Below are positions 35,373 to 44,211 of a DNA stretch of 64,000 nt, piece after piece. The position numbers and the translations under genes are program-made. Position 1 is the stretch's first letter; each line of letters opens with the position of its first letter. The notes under the pieces are model-generated. The model worked only from the letters and a program-made list of their open reading frames with translations. It was not told the DNA's origin and made no database searches. Source of the stretch: Bradyrhizobium sp. in8p8 (lineage in GTDB: Bacteria > Pseudomonadota > Alphaproteobacteria > Rhizobiales > Xanthobacteraceae); the NCBI RefSeq assembly GCF_000426845.1, contig NZ_AUGD01000005.1, positions 310,001 to 374,000 of the forward strand. Direction: 5' to 3'.

Positions 35373-36907
35373 TTCGCCACCGCATCCGGAGACGAGTTTG
35401 CGTCGTTGCCGCTGGCGCGTAAATTTGCCTCCCGCATGGTGGCGATGCCGATCTTGCCGAGCAGCGGCTTGAGCGCCGCTTGCAATCGCTCGTCACCGGC
35501 GCGTTTCGGTGCGAGCAGCAGGATCGCGTCGTAAGGCGGGATCGCCTGCCTGGGATCATCGAGCGTGGTGAGATCGTATTTCGCGATCAGTCCGTCGCTG
35601 GTGTAGCCCGCGATGACGTCGACCTCGCCACTGGCAATTGCGGCATACATGAAATCGGGTTGCATCTGGCGCTGCGCGCGGAACGAGAGGCCATAGGCCT
35701 TTTGCAGCGCGGCCCATTCCGGCCGGGAGAAGAACTCATAGTCGCCGGCAATCGACATGCTCGGTGCGTGCGCGGCGAGATCAGCGATGGTGCGGATGCC
35801 GAGTGAATCGGCGCGCTGCCTCGGCATCACCAATGCATAGGCATTCTCGAAACCGAGTTCGCCGAGCAGAGTGATCTTGTCGCGGGCGAGAGCGGTCTTC
35901 AACTCCGCGAGCAGCTCCGTGCGCGGTCTGATGTCGGCGCGATGCAGCTGGTTGGCCCAAAGCGTGCCGGAATAGTCGACATAGAGATCGATGTCGCCGG
36001 CCTTCAGCGCCTCAAAGATCACGCTGGAGCCGAGACCCGATCGCACCGTCGCGGACAGGCCGGCGACCTGGAGGCGGTCCTTGAGCAGCGCCGACAACAC
36101 ATATTGCTCGGCGAAGGTCTTGGCGCCGACGACGTAACCCTGCGAGGAGCGCCCCATCGCCGGCACCAGCGTTGCGGCGACGAGGGCAGCGATGCCGACG
36201 CAGCCGAGCGCTGCTCGCAGACGGTTGCGATGACGCAGGCCTCGCTCGATCAGACCGAGCAGCTGATCGACCGCGAGCGCCAGCAGTGCCGAGGCAAAGC
36301 AGCCGAACAGCACGAACACCCAGTTCTGGGTCTGAAGCCCCGCAAAGATGTAATTGCCGAGGCTGGTTTGCCCAATCGGGGTCGACAGCGTTGCGGTGCC
36401 GATCACCCAGACTGCGGCGGTACGGATGCCGGCCATCATCACCGGCAGCGCCAGCGGCAGCTCGACCATGAGGAGCGACTGCCGTGCAGTCATGCCGACG
36501 CCCTTCGCGGCCTCGATCAGCGCGGGATCGATGCCGTTGAGCCCGGTGATGCCGTTGCGCAACACGGGCAGCATCGAATAGAGCGCCAGCGCCAGCATCG
36601 CCGGCAGGAAACCGAATGCGGAGAACGAAACACCGAACCACGCCAGTGTGACGGACGCCGCAGCGAGCAATAGCGGATAGAACAGCGCAAGCATCGCCAG
36701 CCCGGGCACGGTCTGCACGATGCTGGCGAACGCGAGCAGCATGCCACGCGGCGCCGGGCGGTTGCGCGTCAGGATCGCCAGGGGCAGGCTGACCACAAGG
36801 CCGAGCGCCAGGGCGGCGAGGCTCACCCGCACATGATTGCCGAGATAATCGGGCAGATGCGCCAGCGCCTCGCCCCAGCGTGGATCGGCGAGAAGACTCA
36901 TGCACAC
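35342..36907 (-). CDS. OpuB-like ABC transporter: permease fused to substrate-binding domain
   Basis: 521 aa. The N-terminal 210 residues are a BPD-type permease (LPDYLGNHVRVSLAALALGLVVSLPLAILTR ... EAAKGVGMTARQSLLMVELPLALPVMMAGIRTA with the EAA loop). After one more membrane helix (about 220-245) follows an OpuAC-type binding domain (VVGAKTFAEQYVLSALLKDRLQVAGL ... LYVDYSGTLWAN ... YDAILLLAPKR). Fused forms import glycine betaine, choline or related quaternary amines for osmoprotection or catabolism. Overlaps the ATPase gene by 10 bases. Confidence 0.92.
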   Translation of the reverse strand: MCMSLLADPRWGEALAHLPDYLGNHVRVSLAALALGLVVSLPLAILTRNRPAPRGMLLAFASIVQTVPGLAMLALFYPLLLAAASVTLAWFGVSFSAFGFLPAMLALALYSMLPVLRNGITGLNGIDPALIEAAKGVGMTARQSLLMVELPLALPVMMAGIRTAAVWVIGTATLSTPIGQTSLGNYIFAGLQTQNWVFVLFGCFASALLALAVDQLLGLIERGLRHRNRLRAALGCVGIAALVAATLVPAMGRSSQGYVVGAKTFAEQYVLSALLKDRLQVAGLSATVRSGLGSSVIFEALKAGDIDLYVDYSGTLWANQLHRADIRPRTELLAELKTALARDKITLLGELGFENAYALVMPRQRADSLGIRTIADLAAHAPSMSIAGDYEFFSRPEWAALQKAYGLSFRAQRQMQPDFMYAAIASGEVDVIAGYTSDGLIAKYDLTTLDDPRQAIPPYDAILLLAPKRAGDERLQAALKPLLGKIGIATMREANLRASGNDANSSPDAVAKWLWETVKQR

Positions 36908-37680
36908 CCGCTTTCCGGCAGCAAGGCATTCAGCCGCTCGACCTGGCGCCGCGGCGTGCGGAGCAGCTCCGTCACGTACGCATCGCCGCTCTTGGTCAGC
37001 TCCTTGGGCGTGCCCTGCGCGAGAAGCTTTCCAGCGCGCATCACGGCGATTCGGTCGGCGAGCAAAATCGCCTCGGTCATGTCATGGGTGATCATCACGC
37101 TTGTAAGGCCGAGCTTGCGATGCAGCGACCGGTAGTCGTCGCCGAGGGCGTCACGCGTGAGGGGATCGAGCGCTCCGAAGGGCTCATCCATGAGGACGAT
37201 GCGAGGCCTTGCCGCAAGCGCCCGCGCAACGCCGACGCGCTGGCGTTGGCCCCCCGAGAGCGCTTCCGGCAACCGGTCGCGATGCGCAGCACGGTCGAGC
37301 TGCACCAGCTCCAGCAGCTCGTCGACGCGTGCAGAGATGTTCGCCGTCGGCATGCCCAGCAGCTTTGGCGTGATGCCGATATTGTCCGCGACACTCAAAT
37401 GCGGAAACAGCCCGCCGCTCTGGAACACGTAGCCGATCCGTCGCCGCAACGCGACCGGATCAACGTTGCTCACGTTGCGACCTTCGACTGTGATGTTGCC
37501 GCCGTCGGCTTCGATCAGCCGGTTGGCGAGGCGCAGCAGCGTGGTCTTGCCCGACCCCGAGCCGCCGACGATCACCATAAACTCGCCCTCCGCGATGTCG
37601 AGCGACACGTCATCGACGGCCTTAAGTCGGCCGAAGCATTTAACGACGTGTCGGTAGCTGATCGCCAGCTTGGCGGGCAT
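36898..37680 (-). CDS. OpuB/ProV-like ABC transporter ATPase
   Basis: 260 aa from ATG 37680; the upstream extension to 37911 contains low-complexity sequence and is rejected. Walker A GGSGSGKTT, Q-loop VFQSGGLFPHLSV, signature LSGGQRQRVGVARALA, Walker B IVLMDEPFGALDPLTR, H-loop VMITHDMTEA. No CBS domains are present, unlike ProV. It powers the fused permease/receptor encoded immediately downstream. Confidence 0.93.
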   Translation of the reverse strand: MPAKLAISYRHVVKCFGRLKAVDDVSLDIAEGEFMVIVGGSGSGKTTLLRLANRLIEADGGNITVEGRNVSNVDPVALRRRIGYVFQSGGLFPHLSVADNIGITPKLLGMPTANISARVDELLELVQLDRAAHRDRLPEALSGGQRQRVGVARALAARPRIVLMDEPFGALDPLTRDALGDDYRSLHRKLGLTSVMITHDMTEAILLADRIAVMRAGKLLAQGTPKELTKSGDAYVTELLRTPRRQVERLNALLPESGCA

Positions 37681-37821
37681 CGATTTTAGACTCGCTTTTA
37701 TCCGACCCTGGAGGGGGAAAGGGTGAGGGGGCGGCAAGCTCCATGCGTAGCACGCTTGGCCCGTTGATTGAACTTGGCGACGCAAGCGGCTATGGCATCG
37801 GGCTGAACTTGGAGGGAATAC

Positions 37822-38637
37822 ATGACGCCCACCGCAGTGGCGCTGGAAGACGCCAAGGTTGCATTCCGCCTCGGGGACGGGCGGGTCTATACGGCGGTCG
37901 AGCAGGCCCATCTCACGGTCGACCAGGGCGAGTTCGTGGCTATCGTCGGTCCGACAGGCTGTGGCAAATCGACATTGCTCAACGTTGCCGCGGGACTCCT
38001 CAAGCCCGCTGCCGGCAGCGTCAGGATATTCGACCGGCCGCTGGCCGGACTGAACCGGGATGCCGGATATCTATTCCAGGCCGATGCGCTGTTCCCGTGG
38101 AAGACGGCGCTCGACAATGTCGCGATCGGGCTTGAAATCAAGGGCACGCCGCGCGCAGAGGCGCTGCCGCGGGCCCAAAAATGGCTGACCTCGGTCGGCC
38201 TCGGCGCCTTTGGGGGCCGCTATCCGCACATGCTTTCCGGCGGACAGCGCAAGCGCGTGGCGCTGGCGCAGGTGCTGATCCGCGATCCAAAGATCCTGCT
38301 GATGGATGAGCCGTTCGGGCCGCTGGATGCGCAGACGCGCCAGGTCATGGGCAACCTGCTGCTCGACTTGTGGAATGCCGACCGCAAGGCGGTGCTGTTC
38401 GTGACTCATGATCTGGAAGAGGCGATCGCGCTCGCCGATCGCGTCGTAATCATGTCGGCCGGGCCGTCCTCGCGCATCATCGGCGACTGGCGCGTAAGCC
38501 TGCCGCGTCCGCGCGACATCTTCGAGGTGCGGCTCGACAAGGAGTTCCACGCTCTCCATCGTGAGATCTGGAGCGTGCTCAAGGACGAGGTCATGAAGGG
38601 CTACGCCCAGTCCACCAACGCGGCGGAGGCGGTCTGA
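37822..38637 (+). CDS. ABC transporter ATPase (SsuB/TauB/NrtD type)
   Basis: 271 aa. Walker A GPTGCGKST, signature LSGGQRKRVALAQVLI, Walker B ILLMDEPFGPLDAQTR, H-loop LFVTHDLEEAIAL. SD GGAGGG before ATG 37822. It leads a three-gene importer operon with permease (TGATG overlap) and receptor. Family members take up sulfonates, nitrate, taurine or pyrimidine precursors; the actual substrate is unknown. Confidence 0.93.
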   Translation: MTPTAVALEDAKVAFRLGDGRVYTAVEQAHLTVDQGEFVAIVGPTGCGKSTLLNVAAGLLKPAAGSVRIFDRPLAGLNRDAGYLFQADALFPWKTALDNVAIGLEIKGTPRAEALPRAQKWLTSVGLGAFGGRYPHMLSGGQRKRVALAQVLIRDPKILLMDEPFGPLDAQTRQVMGNLLLDLWNADRKAVLFVTHDLEEAIALADRVVIMSAGPSSRIIGDWRVSLPRPRDIFEVRLDKEFHALHREIWSVLKDEVMKGYAQSTNAAEAV

Positions 38638-39425
38638 TGTCGCGCGCGACGCTCCTTGCTTTGCAGATTCTCGTCGCCGTCATCGGCATCGTGCTGTGGC
38701 AGGTGCTGACGACCGTTCCCCTCTTCGGCAAGATCCTGTTGCCGCCGTTCTTTTTCTCCAACCCGTTCGACGTGTTCAGTCAGATCGTGAAGTGGTTCTC
38801 GACCGGCGTGATCTGGAAACATCTCGGCATCACCCTGGCGGAATCGATCCTCGCCTTCGTAATCGGGTCGGTCGGCGGCGTGCTGGTCGGCTTCTGGTTC
38901 GCGCGACAGCCGCTGGTCGCGGCCGTGTTCGATCCCTACGTGAAGATGGTCAACGCTCTGCCGCGCGTCGTGCTGGCGCCGATCTTCGCGCTGTGGCTCG
39001 GTCTCGGCATCTGGTCCAAGGTCGCGCTCGGCGTGACGTTGGTGTTCTTCATCGTCTTCTTCAACGTCTATCAAGGCGTCAAGGAAGTCAGCCGCACCGT
39101 GCTCGACAATGGCCGCATGCTCGGCATGAGCGAGCGGCAATTGATGCAGCACGTCTATTGGCCTTCGGCGTTGTCCTGGATGTTCTCCTCGCTGCACACC
39201 TCGGTCGGCTTCGCCGTGGTCGGTGCGGTCGTCGGCGAGTATCTGGGATCGGCTGCCGGGCTCGGCTATCTCATTCAGCAGGCCGAGGGCATCTTCGACG
39301 TTGCCGGTGTCTTTGCCGGCATGTTCGTGCTGTCGGCGTTCGTCATCCTGATCGACTTTGGTGTCACGCTGGTCGAGCGGAGACTGCTGGTGTGGCGCCC
39401 GACCGCGGCGGACGGGCGAGGGTAG
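38637..39425 (+). CDS. ABC transporter permease (SsuC/TauC type)
   Basis: 262 aa with six hydrophobic segments and the EAA-loop region LDNGRMLGMSERQLMQHVYWPSALSWMFSSLHTSVGFAVVGAVVGEYLGSAAGLGYLI. One-base overlap with the ATPase gene. Inner-membrane channel of the importer. Confidence 0.92.
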   Translation: MSRATLLALQILVAVIGIVLWQVLTTVPLFGKILLPPFFFSNPFDVFSQIVKWFSTGVIWKHLGITLAESILAFVIGSVGGVLVGFWFARQPLVAAVFDPYVKMVNALPRVVLAPIFALWLGLGIWSKVALGVTLVFFIVFFNVYQGVKEVSRTVLDNGRMLGMSERQLMQHVYWPSALSWMFSSLHTSVGFAVVGAVVGEYLGSAAGLGYLIQQAEGIFDVAGVFAGMFVLSAFVILIDFGVTLVERRLLVWRPTAADGRG

Positions 39426-39554
39426 GCGCCAAGTCTGTTCGATTGCGCCGCTGCGATCCGAGGTGCGTCCGGCTGGCGGCCGGCCCCGCTCCGGGCGGCG
39501 CTTCTCAAGCCCGTCCCGCTGCTCTATGGTGCGGCCGGCCGAACGGAGGAACCA

Positions 39555-40580
39555 ATGAAGAAGACGATTGCCAGGCTCGCCGGCGTGCTGCTTGCGCTGA
39601 CGCTCACCACCTCGCTTGCCGCGGCGCAAAGCAAGGTGACCATCGCGATCGGCGGCGGCTCCTGTCTGTGCTATTTGCCAACCGTGCTGGCCAAGCAGCT
39701 TGGCGAGTACGAGAAGGCCGGCCTCAACGTCGAGCTCGTGGACCTCAAGGGCGGCTCGGATGCACTGAAGGCCGTGCTCGGCGGCAGTGCCGACGTCGTC
39801 TCCGGCTATTTCGATCATTGCGTCAATCTCGCCGCCAAGAAGCAGGAACTGCAGTCCTTCGTGGTCTATGACCGCTATCCCGGCCTCGTGCTGGTGGTCG
39901 CGCCCTCGCGAACCAACGAGATCAAGTCGGTCAAGGACCTCGCCGGCAAGAAGGTCGGTGTGAGTGCTCCCGGCTCCTCCACCGACTTCTTCCTGAAATA
40001 CATGCTCAAGAAGAATGGGCTCGATCCCACCAACGTCGCCGTGATCGGCGTCGGCCTCGGTGCCACCGCGGTCGCCGCCATGCAGCAGGGCCAGATCGAC
40101 GCGGCGGTGATGCTCGATCCCTCCGTCACCGTGCTTCAGGGCAACCACAAGGATCTGCGCATTCTCTCGGACACCCGGACCCAGAAGGATACGATCGAGA
40201 CTTTCGGCGGCGAATATCCGGGCGGCGCGCTCTATTCGACCGCGGCCTGGATCAATGGTCATGAGAAGGAGGCGCAGGCGCTCACCAATGCGATCCTCGC
40301 CACGCTAGCGTGGATCCATTCACATTCGCCCGAGGAGATCATGGCGAAGATGCCGGAGGAAACGGTCGGCAAGAACAAGGATCTCTATCTTGCCGCGCTG
40401 AAGAACACGATCCCGATGTATTCCGAGACCGGGAAGATGGACCCGAAGGGCGCGGAGGCCGTGCTCGCGGTGTTCAGCGTCGGCTCGCCCGAGGTCGCGA
40501 ACGCCAAGATCGACCTCAGCAAGACCTTCACCAACAGATTCGTCGATCAGGCCAAGAAGACGACGGGGAATGCCAAGTAG
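39555..40580 (+). CDS. ABC transporter substrate-binding protein (SsuA/NMT1 type)
   Basis: 341 aa with a Sec signal peptide (MKKTIARLAGVLLALTLTTSLAAAQ). The mature domain begins KVTIAIGGGSCLCYLPTVLAKQLGEYEKAGLNVELVDLKGGSDALKAVLGGSADVVSGYFDHCVNLAAKKQEL, a normal NMT1/SsuA start with two unusual cysteines (SCLC) at the ligand side. SD GGAGGAACC. Receptor of the importer encoded just upstream. Confidence 0.92.
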   Translation: MKKTIARLAGVLLALTLTTSLAAAQSKVTIAIGGGSCLCYLPTVLAKQLGEYEKAGLNVELVDLKGGSDALKAVLGGSADVVSGYFDHCVNLAAKKQELQSFVVYDRYPGLVLVVAPSRTNEIKSVKDLAGKKVGVSAPGSSTDFFLKYMLKKNGLDPTNVAVIGVGLGATAVAAMQQGQIDAAVMLDPSVTVLQGNHKDLRILSDTRTQKDTIETFGGEYPGGALYSTAAWINGHEKEAQALTNAILATLAWIHSHSPEEIMAKMPEETVGKNKDLYLAALKNTIPMYSETGKMDPKGAEAVLAVFSVGSPEVANAKIDLSKTFTNRFVDQAKKTTGNAK

Positions 40581-40609
40581 CCGACGCGAAGGCCTGGAAA
40601 CCAAGCGTC

Positions 40610-41314
40610 ATGACGTCACCTGTCATTCATCGCGTTGCGACGCTTGATCTTGCCGTGCGGCCGATCGCGTGGTCGTTCGCGGAGGAGCGTCGCACCGAGA
40701 TCGCGACGCATTTCGCCGAGAAGCAGCGTGAGCGGCCGAAGATCTGGAACGGCCGCGTCTTGCTTGGCCGCGATCCCGTGTTTGCGGGTGACCATTTCGC
40801 TGCGACCTATTTCGAGACCGATTTCGCGAGCTTCCTCGCTTGGCGCGACTGGGGCTTTCCCGGCCCTGCCGTGTTCAACGGTTTTGGCATGGGCGCGCTG
40901 CGCGCGTCCGATGGTGCGTTCATCATGGGCGAAATGGCGCCCCACACCGCCAATGCGGGTCGCATCTATTTTCCCTCCGGCACGCCGGATCTCGACGACG
41001 TCAGGGACGGCGTGCTCGACATCCCCGGCAGCGTCATCCGCGAACTCGGCGAGGAAACCGGCCTGACCACGACCGACTATCGGATCGAGCCGGGGTGGCA
41101 CTGTGTGGTGACCGGCCCGACGATTGCGATGCTACAGGTCATCAATCTGGACCTGCCGGGCGATGAGGCCCGCGCCCGGATCGAAGCCAATCTCGCGCGC
41201 GAGGCCGAACCGGAGCTGTCGGCCATCCATCTCGTGCGCGCGACGAGTGATCTCAGGCCGTCCATGCCGCGATTTGTCACGGCCTTTGTCGAGCAGCAGT
41301 TTGCCGCGCGCTGA
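40610..41314 (+). CDS. NUDIX-domain hydrolase
   Basis: 234 aa from ATG 40610. The NUDIX box ends normally (IPGSVIRELGEETGL, with the metal-binding REXXEE core), but the conserved Glu seven residues before REL is Leu here and the initial Gly is displaced, so the box is atypical. Long N-terminal part of about 100 residues of unknown role. It probably hydrolyses a nucleoside-diphosphate-linked compound. 29 bases after the receptor gene, so perhaps in the same transcript. Confidence 0.8.
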   Translation: MTSPVIHRVATLDLAVRPIAWSFAEERRTEIATHFAEKQRERPKIWNGRVLLGRDPVFAGDHFAATYFETDFASFLAWRDWGFPGPAVFNGFGMGALRASDGAFIMGEMAPHTANAGRIYFPSGTPDLDDVRDGVLDIPGSVIRELGEETGLTTTDYRIEPGWHCVVTGPTIAMLQVINLDLPGDEARARIEANLAREAEPELSAIHLVRATSDLRPSMPRFVTAFVEQQFAAR

Positions 41315-41409
41315 TGCGTGAGGCTTGACATCGCCTCGCGCAGCCCATGTGATGGGCAAAAAAGAATTTGCACCAAGAATGCAATGCACAATCGTCCAGG
41401 GAGGTTTTG

Positions 41410-42720
41410 ATGCGCCTGCGCATGGCTGCCCGTTTGGTACGTGGGCTGTTTGTCGCGATTGCCGCGACGGGCTTGGCGGTGTCCGCCGAGGCCCAAGAGA
41501 AGAAGCTCAAGATCGGCGTCATCTATGATCTGACCGGCCCGCTCGCCGGCGGTGGCTCGGAGCTGCAATATACCGGCGCCAGGATCATGCTGGATCAGTA
41601 CAGCGCGAAGGACGTCGAGGGCTACAAGATCGAGGCGATCTATGCCGATGCTCAGAGCAAGCCGGATGTCGCCATCAACGAAGCGATCCGCCTGATCGAG
41701 CAGGAAAAGGTCGACATGCTGCTCGGCTTCTTTTCCTCGGCGCAGTGCGTGCCGGTGGCCGCGCGCGTCGAGCAGCTGAAGAAGTTCATGTGGATCACGA
41801 CCTGCATTTCGTCCGCGGTGCTGGAGAACAAGAACTACAAGTACGTGTTTCGCCCGCAGGCCTCCGGCGATCAGTTCGGGCTGATGACGATGGACTTCAT
41901 CGCGCAGAACACGAAGGAAAAGTTCGGCAAGGATCCGAAGGACCTGCGGGTCGCCATCATCCATGAGGACGGCGCCTACGGCGTCGATGTTGCCAAAGGC
42001 AATGAGGCCGGTGCCAAGAAGGCCGGCTTCAACATCGTGCTCAGGGAAGGCTATTCGGCGACCGCCCCGGATTTGTCTGCGCTGGTCACCAAGCTGAAGC
42101 GGGCCAAGCCGGATGTGATCTTCCACACCGGCTACAATCCGGACATCACCCTGCTGCTCCGGCAAGCCCGCGAACAGGGGCTGAAGTTCGGCGCATTGGT
42201 GGGGCATGGCGCCGGCTACGGGGTCTATGAGAAGCTGAAGGAGGGCCTGGGCGCCGATGTAAACTACGTCTTCAACACCGACCCGATCTCGATCTGGCTC
42301 GCCAACCAGAAGAGTATGGATCCGAAGCTGCCGCCGATCATCAAGGCGGTTGGCGAGGAGTTCGACAAGCGCAAGCCGGGCATCGCCATCCGCTCGGCCC
42401 ATGTCGGCATGGCTGCATCCAACACCTACTTGTTCCTGACCGACGTGTTGCCCCGAGCGATCAAGAAATATGGCGGGATAGATCCCGACTCCCTGCGCAA
42501 GGCCGCACTCGACACCGACATACCCGAAGGCGGCACCATGCTGGGCTTCGGTGTCAAATTTCACGGCGAGGGCTCGCCAATGGCCGGCCAGAACGAGCGC
42601 TCGTTCCCCGTCGTGATCCAGTACGTCGACGACAAGTCCTATGTGGTGTGGCCCAAGAGCCAGGCGCAGCGCGAGGCCGTGCTGCCGCTGCCGAAGGGCA
42701 CCACCTATAGTAACCAGTAG
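41410..42720 (+). CDS. branched-chain amino acid-type ABC receptor (LivJ/K-like)
   Basis: 436 aa from ATG 41410, SD GGGAGG; the earlier start at 41368 is less likely. Signal peptide LVRGLFVAIAATGLAVSAEA. Type I periplasmic fold: KIGVIYDLTGPLAGGGSELQYTGARIMLDQY ... INEAIRLIEQEKVDMLLGFFSSAQCVPVAARVEQLKKFMW. First gene of a complete Liv set (receptor, LivG, LivF, LivH, LivM). Ligand may be an amino acid, amide or aromatic compound. Confidence 0.93.
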   Translation: MRLRMAARLVRGLFVAIAATGLAVSAEAQEKKLKIGVIYDLTGPLAGGGSELQYTGARIMLDQYSAKDVEGYKIEAIYADAQSKPDVAINEAIRLIEQEKVDMLLGFFSSAQCVPVAARVEQLKKFMWITTCISSAVLENKNYKYVFRPQASGDQFGLMTMDFIAQNTKEKFGKDPKDLRVAIIHEDGAYGVDVAKGNEAGAKKAGFNIVLREGYSATAPDLSALVTKLKRAKPDVIFHTGYNPDITLLLRQAREQGLKFGALVGHGAGYGVYEKLKEGLGADVNYVFNTDPISIWLANQKSMDPKLPPIIKAVGEEFDKRKPGIAIRSAHVGMAASNTYLFLTDVLPRAIKKYGGIDPDSLRKAALDTDIPEGGTMLGFGVKFHGEGSPMAGQNERSFPVVIQYVDDKSYVVWPKSQAQREAVLPLPKGTTYSNQ

Positions 42721-42735
42721 CGGCGGAGAGCGGCG

Positions 42736-43503
42736 GTGCTGGAGGTGAACGGGCTGGTGAAGCGGTTCGGCGGCTTCACCGCCGTGAACAACGTGTCGTT
42801 CAAGGTCGAGCAGGGCGAGATCCTCGGCCTGATCGGCCCCAACGGCTCGGGCAAGAGCACGATCTTCAACATGCTTTCCGGCACGCTGGCTCCGACATCA
42901 GGTTCGATCCTGTTCGCCGGGCATGAGATCGCTGGCCTTGCGCCGCACCGGATCATCAATAGCGGCATCGGCCGCACCTTCCAGATCCCGCGGCCCTTCC
43001 GCCGCCTGACCATCTTCGAGAATGTCGCGCTGGCCGGCTTCTACGGCCAGGGCCGCCATAGCCGGGCCAAGGCGGAGGAGGCGGCGGAGCGGTCGCTGGC
43101 GATGGTCGGCCTGCCGACTGACCGCCATGCCAGCGTCGATGGGCTCGGCGCGGCCGGCCTGAAGAAGCTCGAGCTTGCGAAAGCGCTCGCCACCGCGCCG
43201 AAATTGTTGCTCGCCGACGAGAGCCTCGGCGGGCTCGACGAGGCCGAGATGGATCAAGCGGCCGACATGCTGCGCAACATACGCGATGAGCTCGGCATCA
43301 CCATCATCTGGGTCGAGCACATCATGGGTGTGTTGATGCGCGTCGTGGACCGCGTGATGGTGCTCGACCACGGCGAGAAGATCTCGGAGGGACTGCCGAG
43401 TGCCGTTGCGGGCGATCCCCGCGTCATCGAGGTCTATCTCGGCACCGATGCCGAGACCACGCAGGCCGCGGCGGCCGAAGCGCGCCGCCGGGCGGGAGGC
43501 TAG
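42736..43503 (+). CDS. livG: LivG-like ABC ATPase
   Basis: 255 aa from GTG 42736. Walker A GPNGSGKST, Q-loop TFQIPRPFRRLTIFENVALAG, Walker B LLLADESLGGLDEAE, H-loop IIWVEHIMGVLM (LivG style). The signature region (VDGLGAAGLKKLELAKALA) is the degenerate form normal for LivG. It pairs with LivF three bases downstream. Confidence 0.92.
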   Translation: MLEVNGLVKRFGGFTAVNNVSFKVEQGEILGLIGPNGSGKSTIFNMLSGTLAPTSGSILFAGHEIAGLAPHRIINSGIGRTFQIPRPFRRLTIFENVALAGFYGQGRHSRAKAEEAAERSLAMVGLPTDRHASVDGLGAAGLKKLELAKALATAPKLLLADESLGGLDEAEMDQAADMLRNIRDELGITIIWVEHIMGVLMRVVDRVMVLDHGEKISEGLPSAVAGDPRVIEVYLGTDAETTQAAAAEARRRAGG

Positions 43504-43506
43504 CCG

Positions 43507-44211
43507 ATGCTGGAGCTCCGCGGCGTCAATGCCGGTTATGGCACCTTCCAGGCGCTGTTCGACGTCGATCTCGACGTCAGGGCCGGGGAGGCGGTCGGCG
43601 TCATCGGCCCCAATGGCGCCGGCAAGACGACCTTGATGCGCGTGATCTCCGGCCTGATCCGGCCTTCGCGCGGCTCGATCAAGATGGAAGGCATCGACCT
43701 CGTCGCGACACCGTCGCACAAGATCGTCAGCCTCGGCATCGCGCATGTACCGGAGAACCGCCGGCTGTTTCCGCAGCTCTCGGTCGACGACAATCTCAAG
43801 ATGGGCGCCTTCATGAAGGAGGCACGTGGGCATTATGCCGAGCGCCTCGAGGCCGTGTTCGACCTGTTTCCACGCCTGAAGGAGCGGCGACACCAGATGG
43901 CCGGCACCATGTCCGGCGGCGAGCAGCAGATGTGCGCGATCGGCCGCGCGATGATGTCCAATCCGAAGCTGCTGCTGCTCGACGAACCCTCGGCAGGGCT
44001 GGCGCCGGTCGTGGTGCAGCAGGTGTTCGAACTGGTGAAGCGGATTCGCGCCAGCGGGCTGACCGTGCTGATCGTCGAGCAGAACGTGCAACAGGTGCTG
44101 AAGGTCGTTGACCGCGCCTATCTGATCGAGGCGGGTACGATCCGCGCGTCCGGCAGTGCGGCCGAGATGCTGGCGAGCGACACGGTCAAGGAAGCGTATC
44201 TCGGGGTGTGA
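43507..44211 (+). CDS. livF: LivF-like ABC ATPase
   Basis: 234 aa. Walker A GPNGAGKTT, signature MSGGEQQMCAIGRAMM, Walker B LLLLDEPSAGLAPVV, H-loop VLIVEQNVQQVL, ending in EMLASDTVKEAYLGV like most LivF. It overlaps the GTG of livH by 4 bases. Confidence 0.94.
   Translation: MLELRGVNAGYGTFQALFDVDLDVRAGEAVGVIGPNGAGKTTLMRVISGLIRPSRGSIKMEGIDLVATPSHKIVSLGIAHVPENRRLFPQLSVDDNLKMGAFMKEARGHYAERLEAVFDLFPRLKERRHQMAGTMSGGEQQMCAIGRAMMSNPKLLLLDEPSAGLAPVVVQQVFELVKRIRASGLTVLIVEQNVQQVLKVVDRAYLIEAGTIRASGSAAEMLASDTVKEAYLGV

Noticed and set aside
37681..37911. Upstream extension of the OpuB-type ATPase
   Set aside because: Proline/cysteine-rich residues unlike any ABC ATPase start; the ATG at 37680 precedes the domain directly.
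38601..40262. 553-residue minus-strand frame
   Set aside because: Antisense to the SsuC-like permease and the receptor; His/Asp/Arg-rich composition is typical of shadow frames.
41077..42564. 495-residue minus-strand frame
   Set aside because: Antisense to the Liv receptor gene; no family features.
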